A stretch of DNA of 16,920 nucleotides from Promethearchaeota archaeon (GCA_014729315.1 WJKD01000407.1:1-16920), one strand, 5' to 3'; numbered from the stretch's first letter, positions 7,944-15,401 are shown. Program-made: numbers and translations. Notes: generated from the sequence alone by a model not told the origin.

Positions 7944-8082
7944 TTATTAATTCTTTTAAAACGAAAGTATTCATTTCTTTAAATGCAAATTCAAATTAAA
8001 AAATATTTGCTGATTTTTTTTGAAGTAGGTAATCTTATTTTCTTATTTTATAAAATGAATTTCTTTAGATATAAATGCAAAA

Positions 8083-8871
8083 TTATTGAACTTGTTGTTC
8101 TTTAAAGTAAATGTTAAAACACACGCAGCAGGGAATCCCTAATCTCAGATGCTTGTTATGAATCTCGTCGGAAAATCGATTGGATTTATCCATAACCTTC
8201 AAAAGGCTTTTTCTAATTTTTACGATCTCTTTATCATCGCTTAAGTAGATTTTTTTCAAATAACTGAAATGATTCTTACGACCACAGAGAGGACAGCGTT
8301 CGTAAAATTTAACAAATTTATAAAATTTAGCATCGAACTGAGGTATAGTAATTCTAAAATTTGATATATTGACGGGTTTTGAAACTTTCTCAATTAAATG
8401 TCTAAAGACTTTTTCTCGTATATCGTAATTAATTGAAGTGATAAAAATTCCGTCTAAATTATATTTTTCGATAAATTCTTTGATTTCTTCGGGGTTAATC
8501 TCGTTTTTCAAGTCTCCCCTCGTACCAATTAATATTATTGGAATTTTTCCAGCGTTTTGCCTAATTATTGATATCCAGTAAGTAAGTTTCTTCAGTGATT
8601 GCTTATCGGTAGTATCAAAGCAGAGAATCGCACCTTTAGCACCCTTACAATACGAAGGATACAAGCATTTGAATTCGTCGATTCCCTTTAAGTCCCAAAT
8701 CTGCAGGAGGCAGGAATGTTTCTTGTCGATAATTCCTTCTATTAATTTAAAAGAAACGCCGAGCTGCAAGAAATCCTCTTCGCTAAAGGGATTAGAGGGT
8801 CCATTTAAAAAAGTGGTTTTCCCGCTTCCACTAAAACCTCCACAAATAATCTTAAGTATTAAATTAGACTT
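8083..8871 (-). CDS. Paralogous small GTPase with C-terminal Cys module, no canonical start codon
   Basis: The frame is open from an in-frame TAA at 8878-8880 to the stop at 8083. The intact P-loop, GGFSGSGK18T19, lies upstream of the first canonical start (TTG at 8769), so that TTG cannot begin a working GTPase. No ATG, GTG or TTG precedes the P-loop. Aligning with the sister gene puts its Met1 on an AAG at 8869-8871, giving 262 residues; ATA (8857-8859) and ATT codons follow. Motifs (residue 1 = AAG): LQ36LGVSF with Gln36 for the switch I Thr, WD60LKG63I with Ile at the catalytic Gln, GT117R118GD120 with Arg for the base-recognition Lys, and TS as G5. The tail has C193PLC196 and GIPC248C249VC251F, spaced as in the paralogue. 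A TATA-like box 30-39 bases upstream supports this start region. The gene may use a non-AUG start or carry a start-codon mutation or sequence error. Confidence 0.8.
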   Translation of the reverse strand, partial: KSNLILKIICGGFSGSGKTTFLNGPSNPFSEEDFLQLGVSFKLIEGIIDKKHSCLLQIWDLKGIDEFKCLYPSYCKGAKGAILCFDTTDKQSLKKLTYWISIIRQNAGKIPIILIGTRGDLKNEINPEEIKEFIEKYNLDGIFITSINYDIREKVFRHLIEKVSKPVNISNFRITIPQFDAKFYKFVKFYERCPLCGRKNHFSYLKKIYLSDDKEIVKIRKSLLKVMDKSNRFSDEIHNKHLRLGIPCCVCFNIYFKEQQVQ

Positions 8872-8900
8872 TGGCGATTACGACACCTAATTAAAGGTTC

Positions 8901-8909
8901 TTTATAGTT
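8901..8909 (-). promoter_or_regulatory. Candidate TATA box of the upstream GTPase gene
   Basis: The minus strand reads AACTATAAA, 30-38 bases before the AAG at 8871 that aligns with the paralogue's start. This supports a translation start near 8857-8871 and argues against one at 8769. Confidence 0.4.
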
Positions 8910-9050
8910 ATTTTTTTGTTTTCCTTCTAAAATATTAAAAAAATACTTGAATTAAAAAATATTTTGTTTTAACTTATTGATCCTTAAATGAAATATCTAA
9001 ATTCAAATAATTCGATATAGTATTGTCAATTAAACTATGGAAATTAACAT

Positions 9051-9066
9051 AAAAAAAAATTTCTAT
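9051..9066 (-). terminator. T-tract terminator candidate after the VOC gene
   Basis: On the minus strand a run of nine Ts (9059 down to 9051), preceded by GAAATT, lies about 30-45 bases past the VOC stop. T tracts alone can end archaeal transcription. There is no obvious stem. Confidence 0.35.
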
Positions 9067-9095
9067 CTTCATTTTGAATTTTTATTCTCTAATTT

Positions 9096-9482
9096 TTATA
9101 ACTGCTTAATTTCATATAGATTATTAAAAGAATCCCTAACAAAATAATAAAATCCTTCTCTGTTTTTTCTCGGAACTTTAATTGTTATGAAGCCCAGTGA
9201 ATTTGCTTTTTCAATTAATTTTTCCACATTCTCAACTAACCAACACGAATGCGTAAATCTATCTTTAGCATTTTCCTTGGAGTCTGTGATTATAACCTCC
9301 ACCGCGAGGTTCTGAGACTCGTATCTTATAAAAGCATGTTTTTGGGCAATTCCAAAGAATGCCTTCATCAGTGCTGCTTCCACATCAAAATTTCTGATTT
9401 TTTTCATTCCTAGTAAATCTATAAAAAACCTATCAGCATTCTCCTCTGAGTTAAAAGCAACGGCTATGTGTTCAATTTTCAT
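9096..9482 (-). CDS. VOC superfamily (glyoxalase/epimerase-fold) protein
   Basis: 128 residues, one complete vicinal-oxygen-chelate module pair. It opens with IEH5IAVAF and a DLLGM turn, and has VE62VIIT, FTH78SCW and a final YE124IK. H5, E62, H78 and E124 fall at the four metal-ligand positions of the fold, so a metal-dependent glyoxalase, dioxygenase or methylmalonyl-CoA-epimerase-like activity is likely (family knowledge). The protein is cytosolic, without a signal peptide. It is divergent from the small membrane protein at 9594. A TATA-like AAAATATATA lies about 26-36 bases upstream. The reaction cannot be specified; dimerisation would be typical. Confidence 0.85.
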   Translation of the reverse strand: MKIEHIAVAFNSEENADRFFIDLLGMKKIRNFDVEAALMKAFFGIAQKHAFIRYESQNLAVEVIITDSKENAKDRFTHSCWLVENVEKLIEKANSLGFITIKVPRKNREGFYYFVRDSFNNLYEIKQL

Positions 9483-9507
9483 ATGATTTCAAATTTCCTT
9501 TAAGTGA

Positions 9508-9518
9508 TTATATATTTT
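9508..9518 (-). promoter_or_regulatory. Candidate TATA box of the VOC gene
   Basis: An AT-rich AAAATATATA-like element on the minus strand, 26-36 bases before the ATG at 9482. The position fits an archaeal TATA box; base composition makes it a weak call. Confidence 0.3.
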
Positions 9519-9593
9519 AATAAAGATTTATCTATTATTTATTTAAAGTAAATAGTCGTAATTAAATGAAAAACATCGATGTGACTTAAAAAA

Positions 9594-9953
9594 ATGGAAA
9601 CACACGAAAAATTGAGAATTGTTGCTGGCATATTGTTGATAATCTCAGCAATAACCCATGTTTCTCAAATATATTTTTACGGGACTGATTGGCATACTAT
9701 TGTCGCGGCAGTATATGGAGCAAGCTACGCAATATTAGGTGGCTTTTTAATCTATTATCGCAAGAATAAGCTAATTACCTTGCTTTGTATCTTTTTACCA
9801 GCTATTGGCGGCAGCCTAGGAATGATTAGGTTTTTTACCGTGGTTATTCTCGAAGGAATTTATAACTTTTTCATAATATTCCATGTGATTGTTGATATTA
9901 TCGTTGTTCCAATATGTATTTATTCTTATTTCAAAATAAGAAAAGAGGACTAG
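9594..9953 (+). CDS. Small four-helix membrane protein, unknown function
   Basis: 119 residues with four clear hydrophobic segments at about 8-27, 34-54, 60-84 and 90-113. The loops are short, with positive residues after helix 2 (YYRKNK) and at the C-terminus (FKIRKED), so both termini probably face the cytosol. Polar residues sit within or next to membrane segments, including His22, His97 and Asp101, and could matter for function. I do not recognise a named family. The start is the only ATG near a TATA-like TAATTAAATG (9559-9568). Its divergent position beside the VOC gene gives no functional clue. A T-rich tract follows the stop. Confidence 0.75.
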   Translation: METHEKLRIVAGILLIISAITHVSQIYFYGTDWHTIVAAVYGASYAILGGFLIYYRKNKLITLLCIFLPAIGGSLGMIRFFTVVILEGIYNFFIIFHVIVDIIVVPICIYSYFKIRKED

Positions 9954-9960
9954 TTTTAAC

Positions 9961-9987
9961 TATTATTTTTTCTTTTATCCTTTTTAT
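9961..9987 (+). terminator. Pyrimidine/T-rich terminator between convergent genes
   Basis: TATTATTTTTTCTTTTATCC followed by TTTTTATT lies just after the stop at 9953 and before the convergent MFS stop at 10011. It is T-rich on the plus strand, as expected for archaeal termination of the small membrane-protein gene. No strong stem is seen. Confidence 0.4.
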
Positions 9988-10010
9988 TAATTAAAGACGA
10001 TAATCTTCTA

Positions 10011-11300
10011 TTATACCTCATAATAGTCAGACTTAATCGAGCTAAAGGGGATGAGGTTAATGAGTTGAGCAATAGCCATTATAAGAAAAACTATAAGAAA
10101 ATTCCCCGCCACGCTAAGTAAAATTGCTGCTAAAATCAAACCGATCGTATTTCCTAAATTGGATAACGAATTGCAGAATGCAAAATATGTTGAATCGAAT
10201 TCGGGATGTTCTCGGCTCATCGCTGCCGCAATAGGAGAGTATGAGGAATGTCGAAACCCAATTCCAGTACCTATTATAAAAGCGATAATAAAGAGACCCG
10301 CTATATTCTCGGTTAAAAATAGCAAGAATATTGAAATTGCTAAAAAAATCATCCCGAGATAAACTCCGAGCTTTCGAGATTTAACATCTACGAACCATCC
10401 CATTACAATAGAGCCAATCACAATTCCCCCGCTAACCAGCAGTGAAATAAAGGATTGATAGAAGAACGCTTGGTTGCTACTCCTTCCAGCAATGCTTAAT
10501 GCCATCTGATCAGATTTTACGATACCTAATTGAATTAAGATAAACAAGGAAATAAAAAGAAGTATAACCCCCTCGCTAATCGCATTTAATAAAGCAAAAG
10601 CATATGTCTTGAAATCCTCCTTTTTTTTAAACATCTCTTTCAAATTTTTAATAATATATATTTTAGGAATTGAAAGGGGCTCTTTTATTAGTAATATAGT
10701 TATGGCACTAATTATCATTGCGATTCCAAGAATATAAAATGTGGACTCGATGTTTGTAAAAATATTAAAAACTACCATAAACGCTAAAATAGGCCCTCCG
10801 CTAATTAGCCCCACGCTTCTAAAACCCCATACTAATCCTTGGACTCTTCCTAATCTTTCGTGAGGGCAGATGTCAAGTATTAAACCGTCAAGAGCCGTAT
10901 CTGCCATCATCACACCAATGTTAATTATAAGTCCACATATCATAAAAACAAATATAATATTTCCTAAACTGACTAACACAGGTAATAAAATCCAAAATAA
11001 TCCCGAAGTCATAACTGGAAATAATATCCAAGGTCTCCTTCTTCCTAATTTTTTAACGGCGAATTTATCGCTTAAGATTCCATAAAGTAGCTTTATAGCG
11101 GAGCCGATCATAATTACAGAAGCAATAAAGGAAATCTCGCTTGCAGTAATTTTTCGACCCGTTTGGGACGCTAAAGACAACAAATAGATTGGAATGATTA
11201 CGGTAAACATTGAATTCGTGAATCCTTGGAATAAATAGTTAATGCTAAATAGCGTTGTATAATACTTTTTATATTCTATTTTCTCTTTTTCTTCAAGCAT
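10011..11300 (-). CDS. Major facilitator superfamily transporter
   Basis: 429-residue polytopic protein with about 12 hydrophobic segments in two halves. The TM2-TM3 loop carries GILSDKFAVKKLGRRRPWIL (74-93), a clear version of the MFS GxLaDrxGRR signature; the preserved RRRPWI resembles GPH/sugar and BT1-like carriers. TM4 and the following loop contain DTALDGLILD and RLGRVQG (134-155), also MFS-like with conserved acidic residues. The start is supported by an AGAAGGA ribosome binding site about seven bases before the ATG. It is the second gene of an operon, 20 bases after the serine-hydrolase stop, so its substrate may relate to that enzyme. Direction and substrate are not predictable from sequence alone. 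Confidence 0.9.
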   Translation of the reverse strand: MLEEKEKIEYKKYYTTLFSINYLFQGFTNSMFTVIIPIYLLSLASQTGRKITASEISFIASVIMIGSAIKLLYGILSDKFAVKKLGRRRPWILFPVMTSGLFWILLPVLVSLGNIIFVFMICGLIINIGVMMADTALDGLILDICPHERLGRVQGLVWGFRSVGLISGGPILAFMVVFNIFTNIESTFYILGIAMIISAITILLIKEPLSIPKIYIIKNLKEMFKKKEDFKTYAFALLNAISEGVILLFISLFILIQLGIVKSDQMALSIAGRSSNQAFFYQSFISLLVSGGIVIGSIVMGWFVDVKSRKLGVYLGMIFLAISIFLLFLTENIAGLFIIAFIIGTGIGFRHSSYSPIAAAMSREHPEFDSTYFAFCNSLSNLGNTIGLILAAILLSVAGNFLIVFLIMAIAQLINLIPFSSIKSDYYEV

Positions 11301-11307
11301 TATAAAT

Positions 11308-11314
11308 TCCTTCT
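11308..11314 (-). promoter_or_regulatory. Ribosome binding site of the MFS gene
   Basis: The minus strand reads AGAAGGA seven bases before the ATG at 11300. This is among the better Shine-Dalgarno-like motifs in the window. It fits translation of an internal operon gene, in contrast to the probably leaderless first genes. Confidence 0.5.
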
Positions 11315-11320
11315 GGATGT

Positions 11321-12838
11321 TTACGAAAATATTAAAAGAACAAATAAAATGATGATAGATCCTAACAACAATAGTATAATTGATAGAAATATTTTAAAAT
11401 CTACTCTTTCATATATCTTTAACTTTCTTAACTTTTCAAATCCCCTGCATAACTCGATGATATTGTCTTTCTGGTCGTTTCTGAATACATATCTCTCGGT
11501 GGGGTATAAATGTTGCCCATTTTTACGGGAAATCTCAAAAATTAATGGATCCCGAGTGGGATAAAGAATTTCCGATTTTCTAAAAGGACTTGTAAATCGA
11601 TTAAGAGTCAAATAATCCTCTTTTTGACTTATCTCAAATTCGATCCCTTGAGTTATTAATCTTGTGTTGGTTAAAAAGCCTGGATAACCGCCATAATGAC
11701 CGGCTATTTTCTTCCAATATTTTTTTTTAAATTCTTTAGGTGGTCTGTAATTATTTTCTATTTTTGTTAAAACTTTTAAGAACCGATTTCTTATTCGCAA
11801 GCTTGTTCGCGATTTCAAACTTTCTCCAAGATTACAGGAAATACATAATCCCAAATTTTCTTCTGGTAAAAGTGAAAAAGCTGAATTAAATCCGCTTACA
11901 CCCCCTGTATGTCCAATTATCCTCATCCCATTCATATTATATAAGCGAAAAACCAAACCGAGAGCAAATAAATCTTTTAATTTCTCGTGTGCGAAATAAT
12001 GAGGCTCTAACATTAAATCAAAAGTTTTTGGTTTTAGCAAACGACCCCTTGGATACTTTCCTTTATTAAGTAATACTTGTCCAAATTTTATCATGTCATT
12101 GATAGATGAAACTAAAGCCCCTGATGGTTTGATAATATTGTTCCATCTTTTAGCTCTAATCAAATTCCCTTTTTTATATTTATATCCTAAGGCTTCGTTT
12201 GGTTGGATTCTTTTACTTCGAATTAAATCACTACGATTCATTCCGATGGGGTCAAATATTCTCTCAATTATGATTTGTCTAAAGTCTTGACCGCTCCATT
12301 TTTCAACGAGATATCCCATCATGGAGATACCTATGTTAGAATACGCATATTTTAATCCCGCGGGGGACGAAGGATACACCGGTAAATCGTGTAAAGAGCT
12401 TAAAGGAGGAATCTCCCCATCTTCGTAAGTTATTAGCCGAAATCCCGATTTAAAAATGTCTTTAAAATGTCTTAATTCTCCAATACCCGCCGTATGCGTA
12501 AGAATATGACGGAAAGTAATCTCGGGCCAACCTTTTTTTATTATTATTTTGCCGTGAGGAAGAAAATCGTTCACAGCATCATCCAGACTAAACTTTCCTT
12601 TTTCCCAGAATTGCATGAGGAGGATTATTGTGAATAATTTTGTTATGGATCCTAACATAAAGGTTGTATCCAAATTCACGGGAGCGTTCTCGCCCTTGCT
12701 AAGATCATAAACACCATATCCCTCTCCGAAGATTGTTTCTTCTTTATTGAACACTCCTAAAGCTAGCCCAGGTGGCTTTGATCTTACTAATTCTTTGTCG
12801 ATAATTCTCTTCAAAATATTTACTCGAATGTTCACCAT
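11321..12838 (-). CDS. Serine beta-lactamase-like hydrolase (class C/PBP fold) with C-terminal membrane anchor
   Basis: 505 residues. The catalytic domain, about 10-355, has all three motifs of the family: S64-I-T-K67 (nucleophile and base), Y166-S-N168, and H310-T-G-G. This family covers class C beta-lactamases, DD-peptidases and esterases. Asgard archaea are not known to make peptidoglycan, so an esterase or peptidase role is more likely than beta-lactam resistance (inference). Residues 375-450 form a beta-rich extension like the lipocalin-like tail found in relatives. The last 24 residues (482-505) are a strongly hydrophobic helix preceded by a charged stretch. No signal peptide is seen at the N-terminus, an unusual tail-anchored layout. 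It is first in an operon with the MFS transporter. Confidence 0.88.
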   Translation of the reverse strand: MVNIRVNILKRIIDKELVRSKPPGLALGVFNKEETIFGEGYGVYDLSKGENAPVNLDTTFMLGSITKLFTIILLMQFWEKGKFSLDDAVNDFLPHGKIIIKKGWPEITFRHILTHTAGIGELRHFKDIFKSGFRLITYEDGEIPPLSSLHDLPVYPSSPAGLKYAYSNIGISMMGYLVEKWSGQDFRQIIIERIFDPIGMNRSDLIRSKRIQPNEALGYKYKKGNLIRAKRWNNIIKPSGALVSSINDMIKFGQVLLNKGKYPRGRLLKPKTFDLMLEPHYFAHEKLKDLFALGLVFRLYNMNGMRIIGHTGGVSGFNSAFSLLPEENLGLCISCNLGESLKSRTSLRIRNRFLKVLTKIENNYRPPKEFKKKYWKKIAGHYGGYPGFLTNTRLITQGIEFEISQKEDYLTLNRFTSPFRKSEILYPTRDPLIFEISRKNGQHLYPTERYVFRNDQKDNIIELCRGFEKLRKLKIYERVDFKIFLSIILLLLGSIIILFVLLIFS

Positions 12839-13063
12839 GAGGCAGTATGGTTTAATATCTATTTGAATTTTATCTAAAATTTTTTCAAATTCAATAAACT
12901 TAAAATTGTTATATAAAGATAATCTTCTCCCCTCACATTAAGTTTTTCAGAAGCAAACATTAATAATTTTTGATTTCTTGTGAGATTTCATAATTTTTGC
13001 TAAAAATTATTTTATTCAAATAATTCTGTTTAATTAAATTAATGACTTTTTTTTAGAGTAAAA
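12839..13063. other. 225-base divergent promoter region
   Basis: The region lies between the minus-strand hydrolase and the plus-strand aminotransferase and should hold both promoters. TTTAATTAAATT at 13029-13040 is the best TATA candidate for the aminotransferase. For the hydrolase, AT-rich boxes at about 12867-12880 are possible. No palindromic operator stands out. Confidence 0.5.
13029..13040 (+). promoter_or_regulatory. Candidate TATA box of the aminotransferase gene
   Basis: TTTAATTAAATT lies 24-35 bases before the ATG at 13064, the expected spacing for a leaderless archaeal transcript. Confidence 0.35.
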
Positions 13064-14257
13064 ATGTCAGAAAAAAAATCAGATTTAATCGAATTAGAGC
13101 AATATCATCATTCTAAATTATTTGTTAAAAAAGATTTCGTGATTACTAAAGGTAAGGGCGCGCTTCTTTACGATAATACAGGAAAGGAATACATCGATTG
13201 TGTGGGAGGACATGCTGTGTTAAATATTGGACATAGCCATCCTAAATATATAGAAAACATGAAGAAGCAATTAGAAAAAATTGTCATGGTTCCACCTGAT
13301 TATCCCGTGGAAGAACGAGCTAAGTTGCTGGAAAAATTAGCTCAAATAACCCCTAATACCTTAAATCAAACTTTTCTTTGTAATAGTGGAACAGAATCAA
13401 TCGAAACTGCTTTAAAGCTTATCCTCGCAAAAAATCGGGAAAAGAAAAAACCAGAAGTAATTGCCTTTAAAAAAGATTTTCATGGAAGGACGCTTGGATC
13501 ATTGGCTATGACTCATAATATGAAATATAGAAAACCTTTTTTATCCTGGCTCAGTCCAAATGTCAATTTTGCGTCTTTTGGAGATATTGATTCCGTTAAA
13601 GAATTAGTAAATGAAAACACTGTTGCTATCTTTTGCGAATTAGTTCAAGGAGAGGGTGGAATTTATCCTGCACCAGATCAATTTCCTAAAGAACTGAGAG
13701 AACTTTGTGACGAGAATGATTTAACTTTTGTAATTGACGAAGTCCAAACTGGTTTTGGTAGGACTGGTAAAATGTTCGCGTTTGAACATTACGGTGTCGT
13801 TCCCGATGTGTTATGCTTAGCTAAAGCTATAGCAGGGGGGTTACCAATGGGAGCCACTATCGCAAATGACGATTTATTTAACGAGATGAATGTTGGTGAA
13901 CATGGGACGACTTATGGAGGAAATCCATATGTTTGTGCTGCGGCTAATACAACAATCGATATTATTATGGAAGAAAATCTCGTAGAAAATTCCGCAAGAC
14001 AAGGAAAAAGAATAATCAAAGATATTTTAGAGTTTAAAAACAAAAAAGCCAAAAAAATTAGAGATGTAAGAGGGCTCGGGTTGATGGTAGGCATAGAATA
14101 TCGTATAAGAGTAAGGGATATGATTAAAAAAGCAGAAGAATCAGGTGTTATGTTTCTCAATGCGGGTCTCACTACAATTAGGTTACTCCCTCCGTTGGTC
14201 TTAAACGACTCCCAAGTTGATAAGATTTTGGAAGTATTGCATGATATTTCGTCATAA
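13064..14257 (+). CDS. Class III PLP aminotransferase, acetylornithine/LysW-lysine type
   Basis: 397 residues, the normal length for the ArgD/LysJ group. Recognisable features are GGHAVLNIGHSHP near the N-terminus, the phosphate-binding NSGTE at 107-111, FH140GRT stacking on the cofactor, ELVQGEGG at 192-199, DEVQTGFGRTGK with D225 contacting the pyridine nitrogen, K254 in CLAKAIAGGLPMGA as the Schiff-base lysine, TTYGGNP at 282-288, and R373 in the C-terminal IRLLPPLV. These enzymes transaminate N-acetylornithine, LysW-bound lysine or ornithine, or 4-aminobutyrate, with 2-oxoglutarate in arginine or lysine metabolism (family knowledge). No arg or lys neighbours are present to choose between these, so the substrate is left open. 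It appears to be a single-gene unit. Confidence 0.92.
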   Translation: MSEKKSDLIELEQYHHSKLFVKKDFVITKGKGALLYDNTGKEYIDCVGGHAVLNIGHSHPKYIENMKKQLEKIVMVPPDYPVEERAKLLEKLAQITPNTLNQTFLCNSGTESIETALKLILAKNREKKKPEVIAFKKDFHGRTLGSLAMTHNMKYRKPFLSWLSPNVNFASFGDIDSVKELVNENTVAIFCELVQGEGGIYPAPDQFPKELRELCDENDLTFVIDEVQTGFGRTGKMFAFEHYGVVPDVLCLAKAIAGGLPMGATIANDDLFNEMNVGEHGTTYGGNPYVCAAANTTIDIIMEENLVENSARQGKRIIKDILEFKNKKAKKIRDVRGLGLMVGIEYRIRVRDMIKKAEESGVMFLNAGLTTIRLLPPLVLNDSQVDKILEVLHDISS

Positions 14258-14272
14258 ATCATTATTTAAACT

Positions 14273-14285
14273 ATTTTTTCTTCTT
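14273..14285 (+). terminator. T-rich terminator candidate after the aminotransferase
   Basis: ATTTTTTCTTCTT, a T-rich tract, begins 16 bases after the stop codon. It fits archaeal T-tract termination. No stem is needed or seen. Confidence 0.3.
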
Positions 14286-14356
14286 GCCATTTAAAATTAT
14301 ATAAACTTCAATACATATTTTGTAATTAAATTTTTATTTGTTTATATTAAATAAAT

Positions 14357-14364
14357 TTTTATAC
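14357..14364 (+). promoter_or_regulatory. Candidate TATA box of the winged-helix gene
   Basis: TTTTATAC lies 30-37 bases before the ATG at 14394. The position fits an archaeal TATA box with a short leader. Confidence 0.35.
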
Positions 14365-14393
14365 TTCTAAGGTCTAATTAGGTTTGATTATTC

Positions 14394-15266
14394 ATGACGA
14401 GCATACATGAAAAAGAATTCCAACAAAGATTACTTCAGGTGGTTAACAAACTAGTGGGAATAGCTAATACTCAAAGTACGCGATATAAAAGTAAATGGGA
14501 AGAGTATTTAGGAGCAATTAATAAAGAACCATATATCGTTCGGAGATTAATATTAGATAAACAAAAATTCATTGACGATCTTAAATATAGAGTTGATTTT
14601 CTAAAACACCTCGACGACGCTATTATAGACGGTTTTTATACGATTAAATCTTTATTGGAGACTCTCTATCGGGATTATTTTGATTCTGATTTTTCAAAGA
14701 AAAGCTTTAAAGACGAAGAGCAGTTGATTCTTAAATATTATATTGCTAAGGAGATTTTAGGAAATCTTATACAATACAATAAAATGGACCATGAGACAGT
14801 GCCTCTAAAATATAATATAATGGCACGCAATTACTTATTGATAAAGTTAAGTGGCCTCACCGATGAAGAAATATTGGAAAACATGAAAAAACTGAATATA
14901 GATGTGTCATTAGAAAAACTCCATGAGCTCATGAATAAAGTTGAGAACGATGGGATTATTAAAAAAACCGTACAAGATGGGGGAACGATTTTCTATACTA
15001 TAAATAAAGAAATAAAATTGTCAGATTCTCTTAAGAAAAAATACAATAATCTTTTAAGACCCGTAGTAGAATGGCCTACTCAATTTTGGAGGAGTTTTTA
15101 TAACTTGCGAGAATTAAATGTTTCTATTGAAGATGACTGTAAGTTTAAAGATTTTTTACAAAAGGTGCTGTCTAAATCTGCGATACAAGGTTTTTCTGCT
15201 GCAGATTTTGTAATAAAGAATTTAAAGAAATATTATGAGAAAATCTTAAGAGAAACATCAGAATAA
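14394..15266 (+). CDS. Unrecognised protein with a winged-helix-like segment
   Basis: 290 residues, no family that I can name. The N-terminal 135 residues look all-helical and strongly charged, possibly coiled (for example LRDKQKF-like heptads around 53-92). Residues 142-205 read like a winged helix: helix (IMARNYLLIKLSGL), helix (TDEEILENMKKL), a recognition-like helix (SLEKLHELMNKVENDGII), then a short hairpin with GGTIFYTI as the wing. The C-terminus contains aromatic and Trp-rich VVEWPTQFWRSFYNLREL (225-242) and ends in helices. There is no signal peptide, membrane helix or Cys cluster. It could be a DNA-binding regulator, but winged helices also mediate protein contacts. It is a lone gene, converging on dtdA. 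Coding is well supported by length, start context and a natural protein composition. Confidence 0.75.
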   Translation: MTSIHEKEFQQRLLQVVNKLVGIANTQSTRYKSKWEEYLGAINKEPYIVRRLILDKQKFIDDLKYRVDFLKHLDDAIIDGFYTIKSLLETLYRDYFDSDFSKKSFKDEEQLILKYYIAKEILGNLIQYNKMDHETVPLKYNIMARNYLLIKLSGLTDEEILENMKKLNIDVSLEKLHELMNKVENDGIIKKTVQDGGTIFYTINKEIKLSDSLKKKYNNLLRPVVEWPTQFWRSFYNLRELNVSIEDDCKFKDFLQKVLSKSAIQGFSAADFVIKNLKKYYEKILRETSE

Positions 15267-15401
15267 AATTAGCCTTATAAATTTTGAATATCCATTTTAT
15301 CGGTTAAGAATAAAAAATTAATAAATTTATAATAATTAAGGTAAAGTCATATCAACATTATGGAAAACATTTTTGAGGGAAATTCGGCAAAGGAGTCAAT
15401 C

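Larger units (their letters stand above)
8872..9095. other. 224-base AT-rich region between GTPase and VOC genes
   Basis: No gene is visible. It contains the likely promoter of the upstream GTPase (near 8901-8909) and a nine-A tract at 9051-9059 that reads as a T tract on the minus strand, downstream of the VOC gene. Confidence 0.5.

Noticed and set aside
5741..8871. CPBP protease as a CAAX-processing partner of the nearby GTPases
   Set aside because: Neither GTPase has a C-terminal CAAX box, the genes are on opposite strands with a Nudix gene between them, and most prokaryotic CPBP proteins do not act on prenylated proteins.
7995..8964. Shared ATTAAAAAATATTT (7995-8008 and 8951-8964) upstream of both GTPase genes, a possible common operator
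   Set aside because: The distances to the two starts differ (about 50 and 80 bases) and such A/T strings recur by chance in this AT-rich DNA.
14394..15266. Idea that the winged-helix-like protein is an ESCRT-II (Vps25/Vps22-like) component
   Set aside because: Only one winged-helix-like segment is visible, no ESCRT-specific motif is recognised, and no ESCRT gene lies nearby.
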